In this document: in pieces, positions 33,401-46,690 of the stretch
Position numbering within the stretch: the stretch's first letter is position 1
How the letters are laid out: each line of letters opens with the position of its first letter
Assembly: GCA_009746045.1 (NCBI GenBank)
Contig: RPFO01000448.1
Location: 3,498,049 to 3,562,048, forward strand
Source: Mesostigma viride
Lineage: Eukaryota > Streptophyta > Mesostigmatophyceae > Mesostigmatales > Mesostigmataceae
Reading direction: 5' to 3'
DNA: 64,000 nt
Position numbers and translations under genes: made by a program
The notes under the pieces: model-generated
What the model saw: the letters and a program-made list of their open reading frames with translations, nothing else
Database searches by the model: none
Told to the model about the DNA's origin: nothing

Positions 33401-36400
33401 TGCACACATACATGTACATACACCGCGCAACCACGGGCGCTGCACACACACGTACACACCACCGCGCACGCAAGGGCAGCTTGCACACACACGTACATAC
33501 ACCATGCACGCAAGGGGCTGCACACACACTTACACACACCTTGCACGCAAGGGCCGGCATGCACACACACTGGCATACACCGCGCACGCAAGGGCGGCTG
33601 CACACACGTACATACACCCGCACGCAAGGGGCGAGTGCACACAACACGTACAACACCGCGCACGCAATTAAGGGACGGCTGCACACACACGTACATACAC
33701 CGCGCACGCAAGGGGCAACGCACTCACATGTACATACACCATGCACGCAAGGGGCGGCTGCACACACACGTACACACACATGCACGCAAGGAGCGACTTC
33801 ACGCACAGGTACACACACCATGCACGCAAGTTCGGCGCACACACATGTACATCCACCCGCACGCAAGGGGCGGCTGCACACACATGTACATACACCATGC
33901 ACGCAAGGGCGCTGCACACACCTGTACATCCACCGCGCACGCAAGGGGCGAGTGCACACACTACACACACCGCGCACAGCAAGGGCGGCTGCACACACAC
34001 GTACACACACCATGCACGCATTGCCGGCATGCCAACACCACGTACATCCACCGCACGCAAGGGGCAACTGCACACACATGTACACACACCGCGCACGCTG
34101 GGGCAGCTGCACTCACATGTACCACACGCGCACGCAAGGCCGCTGCACACACACGTACATACACCGCGCACGCAAGGGGCAACTGCACACACATGTTACA
34201 CACACGCGCACGCAAGGGCAACTGCANNNNNNNNNNNNNNNNNNNNNNNNNNNNNNNNNNNNNNNNNNNNNNNNNNNNNNNNNNNNNNNNNNNNNNNNNN
34301 NNNNNNNNNNNNNNNNNNNNNNNNAAAAAAGAAGAAGAGATACACCGCGCACGCAGGGGCGGCTGCACACACACTTCAACACAAAATGCAACGCTTGGGC
34401 GACGGCACTCACATGTACACACACGCGCACGCAAGGGGCGGCTGCACACAATTGTGACACGTACACACACCATGCACGCAATTGCGGCATGCACACACAC
34501 GTACATCACCGCGCAGCGTGTCTAGGCAAGGGGCAACTGCACACACATTGTACACACACCGCGCACGCTTGGGCAGCTGCACTCACATGTACACACACCG
34601 CGCACGCTTGGGGCGGCTGCACACACACGTACATACACCGCGCACGCAAGGGGCGGCTGCAACATACGTACCTACACCGCGCACGCAAGGGGCGGCTGCA
34701 CAAACACGTACATACACCGCGCACCAAGGACCGGCTCCACTCACATGTACATCCACCGCGCAACCACGGGGCGGCTGCACACACACGTACATACACGCGC
34801 ACAGCAAGGGGCTGCTGCACACACACTTACACACAAAATGCACGCTTGGGGCGACGGCACTCACATGTACATACACCGCGCACGAAAGGGGTGGCTGCAC
34901 ACACACGTACATCCACCGCGCACGCAAGGGGCGGCTGCACACACACATACATACACCATGCACGCAAGGGCAGTGCAAAAACATGTACATACACCGCGCA
35001 CGCAAGGGGCAACTGCCACACATGGACATACACCATAGCACGCAAGGGGCGGCTTGCACACACATGTACATCCACCGCGCACGCAAGGGGCGAGTGCACA
35101 CACACGTACACACACCGCGCACGCAAGGGGCGCTGCACACACACGTACACACACCATGCACGCAATTGCCGGCAATGCACACACACGTACATCCACCGCG
35201 CACGCAAGGGGCAACTGCACACACATGTACACACACCTGCGCAACGCAAGGGGCAGCTGCACTCACATGTACACACACCGCGCAGCTTGGGCGTGCTGCC
35301 ACACACGTACATACACCGCGCACGCAATTAAGGGACGGCTGCACACACACGTACATACACCGCGCACGCAATGGGGCAACGGCACTCACATGTACATACA
35401 CCATGCACGCAAGGGGCGGCTGCACACACACGTACACACACCATGCACGCAAGGAGCGACTTCACGCACAGGTACACACACCATGCACGCAAGGTTCGGC
35501 TGCACACACATGTACATCCACCGCGCACGCAAGGGGCGGCTGCACTCACATGTACATACACCGCGCACGAAGGGGTGGCTGCACACACACGTACATCCAC
35601 CGCGCAGCAAGGGGCGGCTGCCACCACAACAGCATACATACACCATGCACGCAAGGGGCGAGTGCAAAAACATGTACATACACCGCGCAGCAAGGGGCAA
35701 CTGCCCACACATGGACATACACACATGCACGCAAGGGGCGGCTGCACACACATGTACATCCACCGCGCACGCAAGGGGCGAGTGCCACACACGTACACAC
35801 ACCGCGCACGCTTGGGGGCCGGCTGCACACACACGTACCTACACCGCGCACGCAAGGGGCGGCTGCACACACACGTAAACCATCCACCGCGCACGCAAGG
35901 GGCACTGCACACACATGTACACACACCGCGCACGTTGGGGCAGCTGCACTCACATGTACACACAACCGCGCACTGCAAGGGCCGGCTGCACACACACGTA
36001 CATCCACCGCGCACGCAAGGGCACTGCACAACACGTACATACACCGCGCACGCAAGGGCGGCTGCACACACACGTCACACACCGCGCACGCAAGGGGCAA
36101 CTGCACCACATGTAGCACACCGGCGCGCACGCTTGGGGCGGCTGCACACACACGTACCTACACCGCGCACGCAAGGGCGGCTGCACACACACGTACATAT
36201 AACCGCGCACGCAAGGGGCAACTGCACACACATGTACATACACCGCGCAACCACGGGGCGGCTGCACACACACGTACACACACCATGCACGCAAGGGGCG
36301 GCTGCACACACACAGTACATCCACCGCGCACGCAAGGGGCGGCTGCACACACACGTACACACACCCGCGCCGCAAGGGGGATGCACACACACGTACACAC

Positions 36401-39400
36401 ACCGCGCACGCTTGGGGGCGGCTGCCACACACACGTACCTACAACCGGCGCACGCAAGGGGCGGCTGCACACACACGTACATCCACCGCGCACGCAAGGG
36501 GCAACTGCACACACATGTACACACACCGCGCACCGCTTGGGGCAGCTGCACTCACATGTACACACACCGCGCACGCAAGGGCCGGCTGGCACACACACGT
36601 ACATCCACCGCGCACGCAAGGGGCAACTGCCACACGAACGCGTACCATACACGCGCACGCAAGGGGCGGCTGCACACACACGTACACACACCGCGCACGC
36701 AAGGGGCAACTGCAACACACAATGTACACACACCGGCACGCTTGGGGCGGCTGCACACACACGTACTACACCGCGCACGCAAGGGGGGCTGCACACACAC
36801 GTACATACACCGCGCACGCAAGGGGCAACTGCACACACATGTACATAACCCGCCACCACGGGGCGGCTGCACACACACGTACATACACGCGCACGCAAGG
36901 GGCGGCTGCACACACGTACCTACACCGCGCACGCCAAGGGGCGACTGCACACACATGTACATACCACCGCGCACAGCAAGGGCCGGCTGCACACACACGT
37001 ACACACCATGCACGCAAGGGCCGGCTGCACACACACGTACATACACCGCGCACGCTTGGGGCGGCTGCACACACACGTACTACACCGCGCACGCAAGGGG
37101 CGGCTGCACACATACGTATACCTACACCGCGCACGCAAGGGCCGACTGCACACACATGTACATCCACCGCGCACGCAAGGGCCGGCTGCACACACACGTA
37201 CACACACCATGCACGCAAGGCCGGCTGCACACACACGTACATACACCGCGCACGCTTGGGGCGGCTGCACACACACGTACCATACACCGCGCACGCAAGG
37301 GCCGCTGCCACACACGTACAATACACCATGCACGCAAGGGGCTGCACACACACTTACACACACCTTGCACGCAAGGGCCGGCATGCACACACACGTACAT
37401 ACACCGCGCACGCAAGGGGCGGCTGCACACACGTACATACACCGCGCACGCAAGGGCGGTGCACACACACGTACACACACCGCGCACGCAAGGGGCGCTG
37501 CACACACACGTACACACACCATGCACGCAAGCCGGCTGCACACGCACGTACATCCACGCGCACGCAAGGGGCAACTGCCACACATGTACACACGCTTGGG
37601 GCGGCTGCACACATGTACACACACCGCGCACGCAAGGGCGGCTGCACACACGTACATACACCGCGCACGCAAGGGGCGACTGCACACACACGTACACACA
37701 CATGCACGCGGGCAACGGCACTCACATACATACACCATGCACGCAAGGCGGCTGCACACACACGTACACACACCATGCACGCAAGGAGCGACTCACGCAC
37801 AGGACACTCACCATGCACGCAAGGGGCGGCTGCACTCACATGTACACACACCGCGCACGCAAGGGCCGGCTGCACACACACGTACATACACCGCGCACGC
37901 AAGGGGCAACAGCACTCACATGTACATACACCATGCACGCAAGGGGCGGCTGCACACACACGTACACACCATGCACGCAAGGGCCGGCTGCACACACACT
38001 TACACACACAATGCACGCTTGGGGCAACGGCACTCACATGTACATACACCATGCACGCAAGGGGCGGCTGCACACACACGTACACACACCATGCACGCAA
38101 GGAGCGACTTCACGCACAGGTACACTCACCATGCACGCAAGGGGCGGCTGCACACACACGTACACACACCGCGCACGCAATTAAGGGACGGCTGCACACA
38201 CACGTACATACACCGCGCACGCAAGGGGCAACAGCACTCACATGTACATACACCATGCACGCAAGGGGCGGCTGCACACACACGTACACACACCATGCAC
38301 GCAAGGAGCGACTTCACGCACAGGTACACACACCATGCACGCAAGGTTCGGCTGCACACACATGTACATCCACCGCGCACGCAAGGGCGAGTGCAAACAC
38401 ATGTACATACACCATGCACGCAAGGGCGGCTGCACACACATGTACATCCACCGCGCACGCAAGGGGCGAGTGCACACACACGTACACACACCGCGCACGC
38501 AAGGGGCGGCTGCACACACACGTACACACACCATGCACGCAATTGCCGGCATGCACACACACGTACATCCACCGCGCACGCAAGGGGCAACTGCACACAC
38601 ATGTACACACACCGCGCACGCTTGGGGCAGCTGCACTCACATGTACACACACCGCGCACGCAAGGGCCGGCTGCACACACACGTACACACACCATGCACG
38701 CAATTGCCGGCATGCACACACACGTACACACACCGCGCACGCAAGGGGCGGCTGCACACACACGTACACACACCATGCACGCAATTGCCGGCATGCACAC
38801 ACACGTACGTCCACCGCGCACGCAAGGGGCAACTGCACACACATGTACACACACCGCGCACGCTTGGGGCAGCTGCACACACACGTACCTACACCGCGCA
38901 CGCAAGGGCCGGCTGCACACACACGTACACACACCGCGCACGCAAGGGGCAACTGCACACACATGTACACACACCGCGCACGCAAGGGGCAACTGCACAC
39001 ACACGTACACACACCGCGCACGCTTGGGGCGGCTGCACACACACGTACCTACACCGCGCACGCAAGGGGCGGCTGCACACACACGTACATCCACCGCGCA
39101 CGCAAGGGGCAACTGCACACACATGTACACACACCGCGCACGCTTGGGGCAGCTGCACTCACATGTACACACACCGCGCACGCAAGGGGCGGCTGCACAC
39201 ACACGTACATCCACCGCGCACGCAAGGGGCAACTGCACACACACGTACATCCACCGCGCACGCAAGGGGCGGCTGCACACACACGTACACACACCGCGCA
39301 CGCAAGGGGCAACTGCACACACATGTACACACACCGCGCACGCTTGGGGCGGCTGCACACACACGTACCTACACCGCGCACGCAAGGGGCGGCTGCACAC

Positions 39401-42400
39401 ACACGTACATACACCGCGCACGCAAGGGGCAACTGCACACACATGTACATACACCGCGCACGCAAGGGGCAACTGCACACACATGTACCTACACCGCGCA
39501 CGCAAGGGGCAACTGCACACACACGTACACACACCGCGCACGCTTGGGGCGGCTGCACACACACGTACCTACACCGCGCACGCAAGGGGCGGCTGCACAC
39601 ACACGTACATCCACCGCGCACGCAAGGGGCAACTGCACACACATGTACACACACCGCGCACGCTTGGGGCAGCTGCACTCACATGTACACACACCGCGCA
39701 CGCAAGGGCCGGCTGCACACACACGTACATCCACCGCGCACGCAAGGGGCAACTGCACACACACGTACATCCACCGCGCACGCAAGGGGCGGCTGCACAC
39801 ACACGTACACACACCGCGCACGCAAGGGGCAACTGCACACACATGTACACACACCGCGCACGCTTGGGGCGGCTGCACACACACGTACCTACACCGCGCA
39901 CGCAAGGGCCGGCTGCACACACACGTACATACACCGCGCACGCAAGGGGCAACTGCACACACATGTACATACACCGCGCAACCACGGGGCGGCTGCACAC
40001 ACACGTACATACACCGCGCACGCTTGGGGCAGCTGCACTCACATGTACACACACCGCAAACGCAAGGGGCGACTGCACACACATGTACATCCACCGCGCA
40101 CGCAAGGGCCGGCTGCACACACACGTACACACACCAGGCACGCAAGGGCCGGCTGCACACACACGTACATCCACCGCGCACGCAAGGGCCGGCTGCACAC
40201 ACACGTACATACACCGCGTACGCAAGGGGCAACTGCACACACATGTACACACACCGCGCACGCAAGGGGCAACTGCACACACACGTACACACACCGCGCA
40301 CGCTTGGGGCGGCTGCACACACACGTACCTACACCGCGCACGCAAGGGGCGGCTGCACTCACACGTACATCCACCGCGCACGCAAGGGGCAACTGCACAC
40401 ACATGTACACACACCGCGCACGCTTGGGGCAGCTGCACTCACATGTACACACACCGCGCACGCAAGGGGCGGCTGCACACACACGTACATCCACCGCGCA
40501 CGCAAGGGGCAACTGCACACACACGTACATCCACCGCGCACGCAAGGGGCGGCTGCACACACACGTACACACACCGCGCACGCAAGGGGCAACTGCACAC
40601 ACGTACGTCCACCGCGCACGCAAGGGGCAACTGCACACACATGTACACACACCGCGCACGCTTGGGGCAGCTGCACACACACGTACCTACACCGCGCACG
40701 CAAGGGCCGGCTGCACACACACGTACATACACCGCGCACGCAAGGGGCAACTGCACACACATGTACACACACCGCGCACGCAAGGGGCAACTGCACACAC
40801 ACGTACACACACCGCGCACGCTTGGGGCGGCTGCACACACACGTACCTACACCGCGCACGCAAGGGGCGGCTGCACACACACGTACATCCACCGCGCACG
40901 CAAGGGGCAACTGCACACACATGTACACACACCGCGCACGCTTGGGGCAGCTGCACTCACATGTACACACACCGCGCACGCAAGGGGCGGCTGCACACAC
41001 ACGTACATCCACCGCGCACGCAAGGGGCAACTGCACACACACGTACATCCACCGCGCACGCAAGGGGCGGCTGCACACACACGTACACACACCGCGCACG
41101 CAAGGGGCAACTGCACACACATGTACACACACCGCGCACGCTTGGGGCGGCTGCACACACACGTACCTACACCGCGCACGCAAGGGGCGGCTGCACACAC
41201 ACGTACATACACCGCGCACGCAAGGGGCAACTGCACACACATGTACATACACCGCGCAACCACGGGGCGGCTGCACACACACGTACATACACCGCGCACG
41301 CAAGGGGCAACTGCACACACATGTACACACACCGCGCACGCTTGGGGCGGCTGCACACACACGTACCTACACCGCGCACGCAAGGGGCGGCTGCACACAC
41401 ACGTACATACACCGCGCACGCAAGGGGCAACTGCACACACATGTACATACACCGCGCAACCACGGGGCGGCTGCACACACACGTACACACACCGCGCACG
41501 CAAGGGGCAGCTGCACACACACGTACATACACCATGCACGCAAGGGGCTGCACACACACTTACACACACCTTGCACGCAAGGGCCGGCATGCACACACAC
41601 TGGCATACACCGCGCACGCAAGGGGCGGCTGCACACACGTACATACACCGCGCACGCAAGGGGCGAGTGCACACACACGTACACACACCGCGCACGCAAT
41701 TAAGGGACGGCTGCACACACACGTACATACACCGCGCACGCAAGGGGCAACGGCACTCACATGTACATACACCATGCACGCAAGGGGCGGCTGCACACAC
41801 ACGTACACACACCATGCACGCAAGGAGCGACTTCACGCACAGGTACACACACCATGCACGCAAGGTTCGGCTGCACACACATGTACATCCACCGCGCACG
41901 CAAGGGGCGGCTGCACACACATGTACATACACCATGCACGCAAGGGGCGGCTGCACACACCTGTACATCCACCGCGCACGCAAGGGGCGAGTGCACACAC
42001 ACGTACACACACCGCGCACGCAAGGGGCGGCTGCACACACACGTACACACACCATGCACGCAATTGCCGGCATGCACACACACGTACATCCACCGCGCAC
42101 GCAAGGGGCAACTGCACACACATGTACACACACCGCGCACGCTTGGGGCAGCTGCACTCACATGTACACACACCGCGCACGCAAGGGCCGGCTGCACACA
42201 CACGTACATACACCGCGCACGCAAGGGGCAACTGCACACACATGTACACACACCGCGCACGCAAGGGGCAACTGCACACACACGTACACACACCGCGCAC
42301 GCTTGGGGCGGCTGCACACACATGTACCTACACCGCGCACGCAAGGGGCGGCTGCACACACACGTACATCCACCGCGCACGCAAGGGGCAACTGCACACA

Positions 42401-44737
42401 CATGTACACACACCGCGCACGCTTGGGGCAGCTGCACACACACGTACACACACCATGCACGCAATTGCCGGCATGCACACACACGTACATCCACCGCGCA
42501 CGCAAGGGGCGGCTGCACACACACGTACACACACCATGCACGCAAGGGGCGGCTGCACACACACGTACACACACCGCGCACGCAAGGGGCAACTGCACAC
42601 ACATGTACACACACCGCGCACGCTTGGGGCGGCTGCACACACACGTACCTACACCGCGCACGCAAGGGCCGGCTGCACACACACGTACATACACCGCGCA
42701 CGCAAGGGGCAACTGCACACACATGTACACACACCGCGCACGCAAGGGGCAACTGCACACACACGTACACACACCGCGCACGCTTGGGGCGGCTGCACAC
42801 ACACGTACCTACACCGCGCACGCAAGGGCGGCTGCACACACACGTACATCCACCGCGCACGCAAGGGGCAACTGCACACACATGTACACACACCGCGCAC
42901 GCTTGGGGCAGCTGCACTCACATGTACACACACCGCGCACGCAAGGGGCGGCTGCACACACACGTACATCCACGGCGCACGCAAGGGGCAACTGCACACA
43001 CACGTACATCCACCGCGCACGCAAGGGGCGGCTGCACACACACGTACCTACACCGCGCACGCAAGGGGCGGCTGCACACACACGTACATACACCGCGCAC
43101 GCAAGGGGCAACTGCACACACATGTACATACACCGCGCACGCAAGGGGCGGCTGCACACACACGTACATACACCGCGCACGCAAGGGGCAACTGCACACA
43201 CATGTACATACACCGCGCAACCACGGGGCGGCTGCACACACACGTACATACACCGCGCACGCAAGGGGCAACTGCACACACATGTACACACACCGCGCAC
43301 GCTTGGGGCGGCTGCACACACACGTACCTACACCGCGCACGCAAGGGGCGGCTGCACACACACGTACATACACCGCGCACGCAAGGGGCAACTGCACACA
43401 CATGTACATACACCGCGCAACCACGGGGCGGCTGCACACACACGTACACACACCGCGCACGCAAGGGGCAGCTGCACACACACGTACATACACCATGCAC
43501 GCAAGGGGCTGCACACACACTTACACACACCTTGCACGCAAGGGCCGGCATGCACACACACTGGCATACACCGCGCACGCAAGGGGCGGCTGCACACACG
43601 TACATACACCGCGCACGCAAGGGGCGAGTGCACACACACGTACACACACCGCGCACGCAATTAAGGGACGGCTGCACACACACGTACATACACCGCGCAC
43701 GCAAGGGGCAACGGCACTCACATGTACATACACCATGCACGCAAGGGGCGGCTGCACACACACGTACACACACCATGCACGCAAGGAGCGACTTCACGCA
43801 CAGGTACACACACCATGCACGCAAGGTTCGGCTGCACACACATGTACATCCACCGCGCACGCAAGGGGCGGCTGCACACACATGTACATACACCATGCAC
43901 GCAAGGGGCGGCTGCACACACCTGTACATCCACCGCGCACGCAAGGGGCGAGTGCACACACACGTACACACACCGCGCACGCAAGGGGCGGCTGCACACA
44001 CACGTACACACACCATGCACGCAATTGCCGGCATGCACACACACGTACATCCACCGCGCACGCAAGGGGCAACTGCACACACATGTACACACACCGCGCA
44101 CGCTTGGGGCAGCTGCACTCACATGTACACACACCGCGCACGCAAGGGCCGGCTGCACACACACGTACATACACCGCGCACGCAAGGGGCAACTGCACAC
44201 ACATGTACACACACCGCGCACGCAAGGGGCAACTGCACACACACGTACACACACCGCGCACGCTTGGGGCGGCTGCACACACATGTACCTACACCGCGCA
44301 CGCAAGGGGCGGCTGCACACACACGTACATCCACCGCGCACGCAAGGGGCAACTGCACACACATGTACACACACCGCGCACGCTTGGGGCAGCTGCACAC
44401 ACACGTACACACACCATGCACGCAATTGCCGGCATGCACACACACGTACATCCACCGCGCACGCAAGGGGCGGCTGCACACACACGTACACACACCATGC
44501 ACGCAAGGGGCGGCTGCACACACACGTACACACACCGCGCACGCAAGGGGCAACTGCACACACATGTACACACACCGCGCACGCTTGGGGCGGCTGCACA
44601 CACACGTACCTACACCGCGCACGCAAGGGCCGGCTGCACACACACGTACATACACCGCGCACGCAAGGGGCAACTGCACACACATGTACACACACCGCGC
44701 ACGCAAGGGGCAACTGCACACACACGTACACACACCG
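24490..44737. repeat. 40-bp satellite, block 2 (with higher-order repeats)
   Basis: About 20.2 kb of the 40-bp monomer in a mixture of recurring variants. A rare marker monomer (GCAATTAAGGGACGG) occurs at about 27,305, 29,855, 30,179, 33,665, 35,325, 38,178, 41,697 and 43,658. The long monomer orders around 30.2-33.6 kb and 38.2-41.7 kb match, as do 41.7-43.6 kb and the sequence after 43.66 kb (period 1961 bp), showing higher-order amplification. It contains an N gap and a noisy segment at 31.5-37.8 kb. No genes. Confidence 0.97.
34227..34324. other. assembly gap
   Basis: 98 N bases inside the satellite, followed by AAAAAAGAAGAAGAGA, which is not satellite sequence. Flanking monomers carry many single-base losses and gains relative to other copies. 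Confidence 0.99.
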
Positions 44738-45389
44738 ACTTGCGCAGCAACTCGTCAGCAGAGCATGTGAGCTCCTGGTCCTTGCCGGCTGGAATGACCC
44801 TAGGCTGCTGGCTAGCAACCTTTATCCTCACACCAGGCCTACGACCCTCGATAGGCTCGCCACTCGTCGTGACGACCAAGGTTCGTGTGTGAAGACGCTC
44901 GTTGCCTCGTTGAGCCTCGAGCTATATGCAACCTCGTTCCATCCTTGTTCCTCGGTCATGAGCAACGCTGGGCAACGCTACATTGCCAGAGCCTCGTATC
45001 GCTGCCTGCATCCTCGTTGCAGGCAGCATACAGGAATCTCTGGCTATCCTGTGTCTAGGACAGCACAGGACCTGCCACAGTCCTGCAAGGACTTACATCC
45101 TTGCAGACCTGCTGGCTGGTTACTGGCTTCTACTAGCCACAGTACCGTTGAGCCCTCAGTACACTGTGTCCCAGTCACGTGAGAGTCAGGCTAAGCCTGT
45201 GCAGGCACGGCCTGCCACGTGTCCTGTCCACTATGCCCTGAGTGTGCCCCGCCCTCGCCCACCGGTCGGCAGTACTTCGGGACTTGATAACTTTCTAGTC
45301 CCTTGTCTGTTCTAGGCGGTTGACACGGCGTTGGAAAGGTCTCCTCAACCTGCATCCATCTAGCACATTGGTGCCCCAATATGCTAACT
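44738..45389 (-). repeat. element B LTR (3' LTR in element orientation)
   Basis: 652 bp. Differences from the other LTR include GAGCATGTG vs GAGCTTGTG, TTACTGGC vs TTACTTGC, a one-base indel in GTGAGAGTCAGG, and GAGTGTG vs GAGCGTG. It contains short direct repeats (CAGGCAGCATACAGG; CCTTGCAGACCTGCTGG). Confidence 0.92.
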
Positions 45390-46326
45390 CCAACCCTTTC
45401 TTGTTTTGGAGCTTGGACCAGCCTGAGAACCTATCAGCCACTGTCCCCACAAGCCTTCAGACATCTGATCCCTCCCAGAGACCAGACCTGCCTTTTCTTT
45501 TGGAACCTGAGGTGCCTCCAAATATTAGCTAGGCCTGCTCATTGGTTCAAAGGTTGCCCTCTGACCCACATGACATCCCAACCCTTTCTTTGGGAACCTG
45601 GTGTAGATTAAAGTTAGGTCTTCACTTAGTCAGAGGAGTTTGGATAGAGGAGTCCATGAACGTACTATTGTGAGTTCCTGGTCATCCAGTTATCACAGGC
45701 GCCCGTTCATATGGCGCCCGCCACGGAGCCTCCTTTATCTTTTAAATCCTTCCAAAGACTGAGAGAGCCCTGACAAATGTTAGCCAACACATGGGGAGCC
45801 CATGTCCTCACTGAGGGATAAACTCAGGATTCATACATGCCAGGCTGAGGTCAGCTGGGGAATCGAACCCCACCCCATCTCCTCCAGGTTTGGATCAGCT
45901 CCTGGAACTGAGCATCACAAACAACAAGACATGACAATAACAAGATTATGTTTTATTATAAAGGAGTATAACCCATAGTGAGGCCCCTGGCAACCACGTC
46001 CAACATGGTCACACAACCAGGGATTTTATTAGCATGCAACAGGTTGGTTACAGAGAATATATACAAATGTACAGCAACCTGTTAGAGCCAACACTTGGGC
46101 TGCCCTTGCAGGGTCCATTCCATGAAGACCCAAGGCCCATTACAAAGTCCTTAAGACTCTTCTGCAGCTCCATGACAGAGCCAGGCGAAATTCTCAGCCA
46201 GGGGAGTGACTCCACCCTGACCCCTGTCCAGCAGAGTGTGTCTGAACTCTGAAGGACCTGCTGTCAGCCACCACGTGGCTGCCCAGCCCACTGGGATGCC
46301 TCCCACCTAGAGCAAGGCTGTTTGGT
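45390..46326 (-). other. element B 3' non-coding region
   Basis: About 940 bp between the RNase H stop and the 3' LTR. AACCCTTTCTT next to the LTR (45,391) recurs at 45,582, so the purine-rich tract on the element strand is duplicated. No ORF with recognisable motifs. Confidence 0.6.
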
Positions 46327-46690
46327 CTACTCTGGCCCTCCCCCCTTGGAGGCCATGAGCCCACGAAGCAAAGGGTATTGCAGCTCAGCCTTCTCCTCCA
46401 GCTTGGTGAGAGCATCTGCAGGGTTGTCCACGCCAGCCACATGTTCAATGTTAGCTAAGCAAGACATTTCCTTGAGCAACAAATAATCAAGGTCCCTGCT
46501 CCTGGCCAGCTGCCTGTGCACAAACTGCACCATGCCCATGCTGTCAGTTCTTACCAGTGTGTGCATCTGCAACCGACAGGAAGCCACTTGACATAGCTGG
46601 TAAAATAGCTCCCTCAAGTAAAGAGCAGTATGAAGCCCTTCACAGATTGCCCTGCACTCAGCAATGTCACTGCTGGGAGTTACCCTGTTT
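46327..46690 (-). CDS. element B RNase H, C-terminal part
   Basis: The frame contains SDIAECRAI (the acidic AECRA motif, upstream of the first ATG at 46,617), then RTDSMGMVQFV and DNPADALTKLEEK, matching the DSKS and ADALTKP motifs of element A. It is the continuation of the main pol ORF after a one-base frame break at CAAACAGGGTAAC (about 46,690). The ending MASKGGGPE is followed by the stop at 46,327. Confidence 0.75.

Noticed and set aside
24560..34525. Very long His/Thr/Arg-rich open frames (up to about 3,300 codons) on the plus strand and Cys/Val-rich frames on the minus strand
   Set aside because: They arise because the 40-bp monomer has no stop on either strand. All frames are open, variants change amino acids freely, and they run through an N gap.
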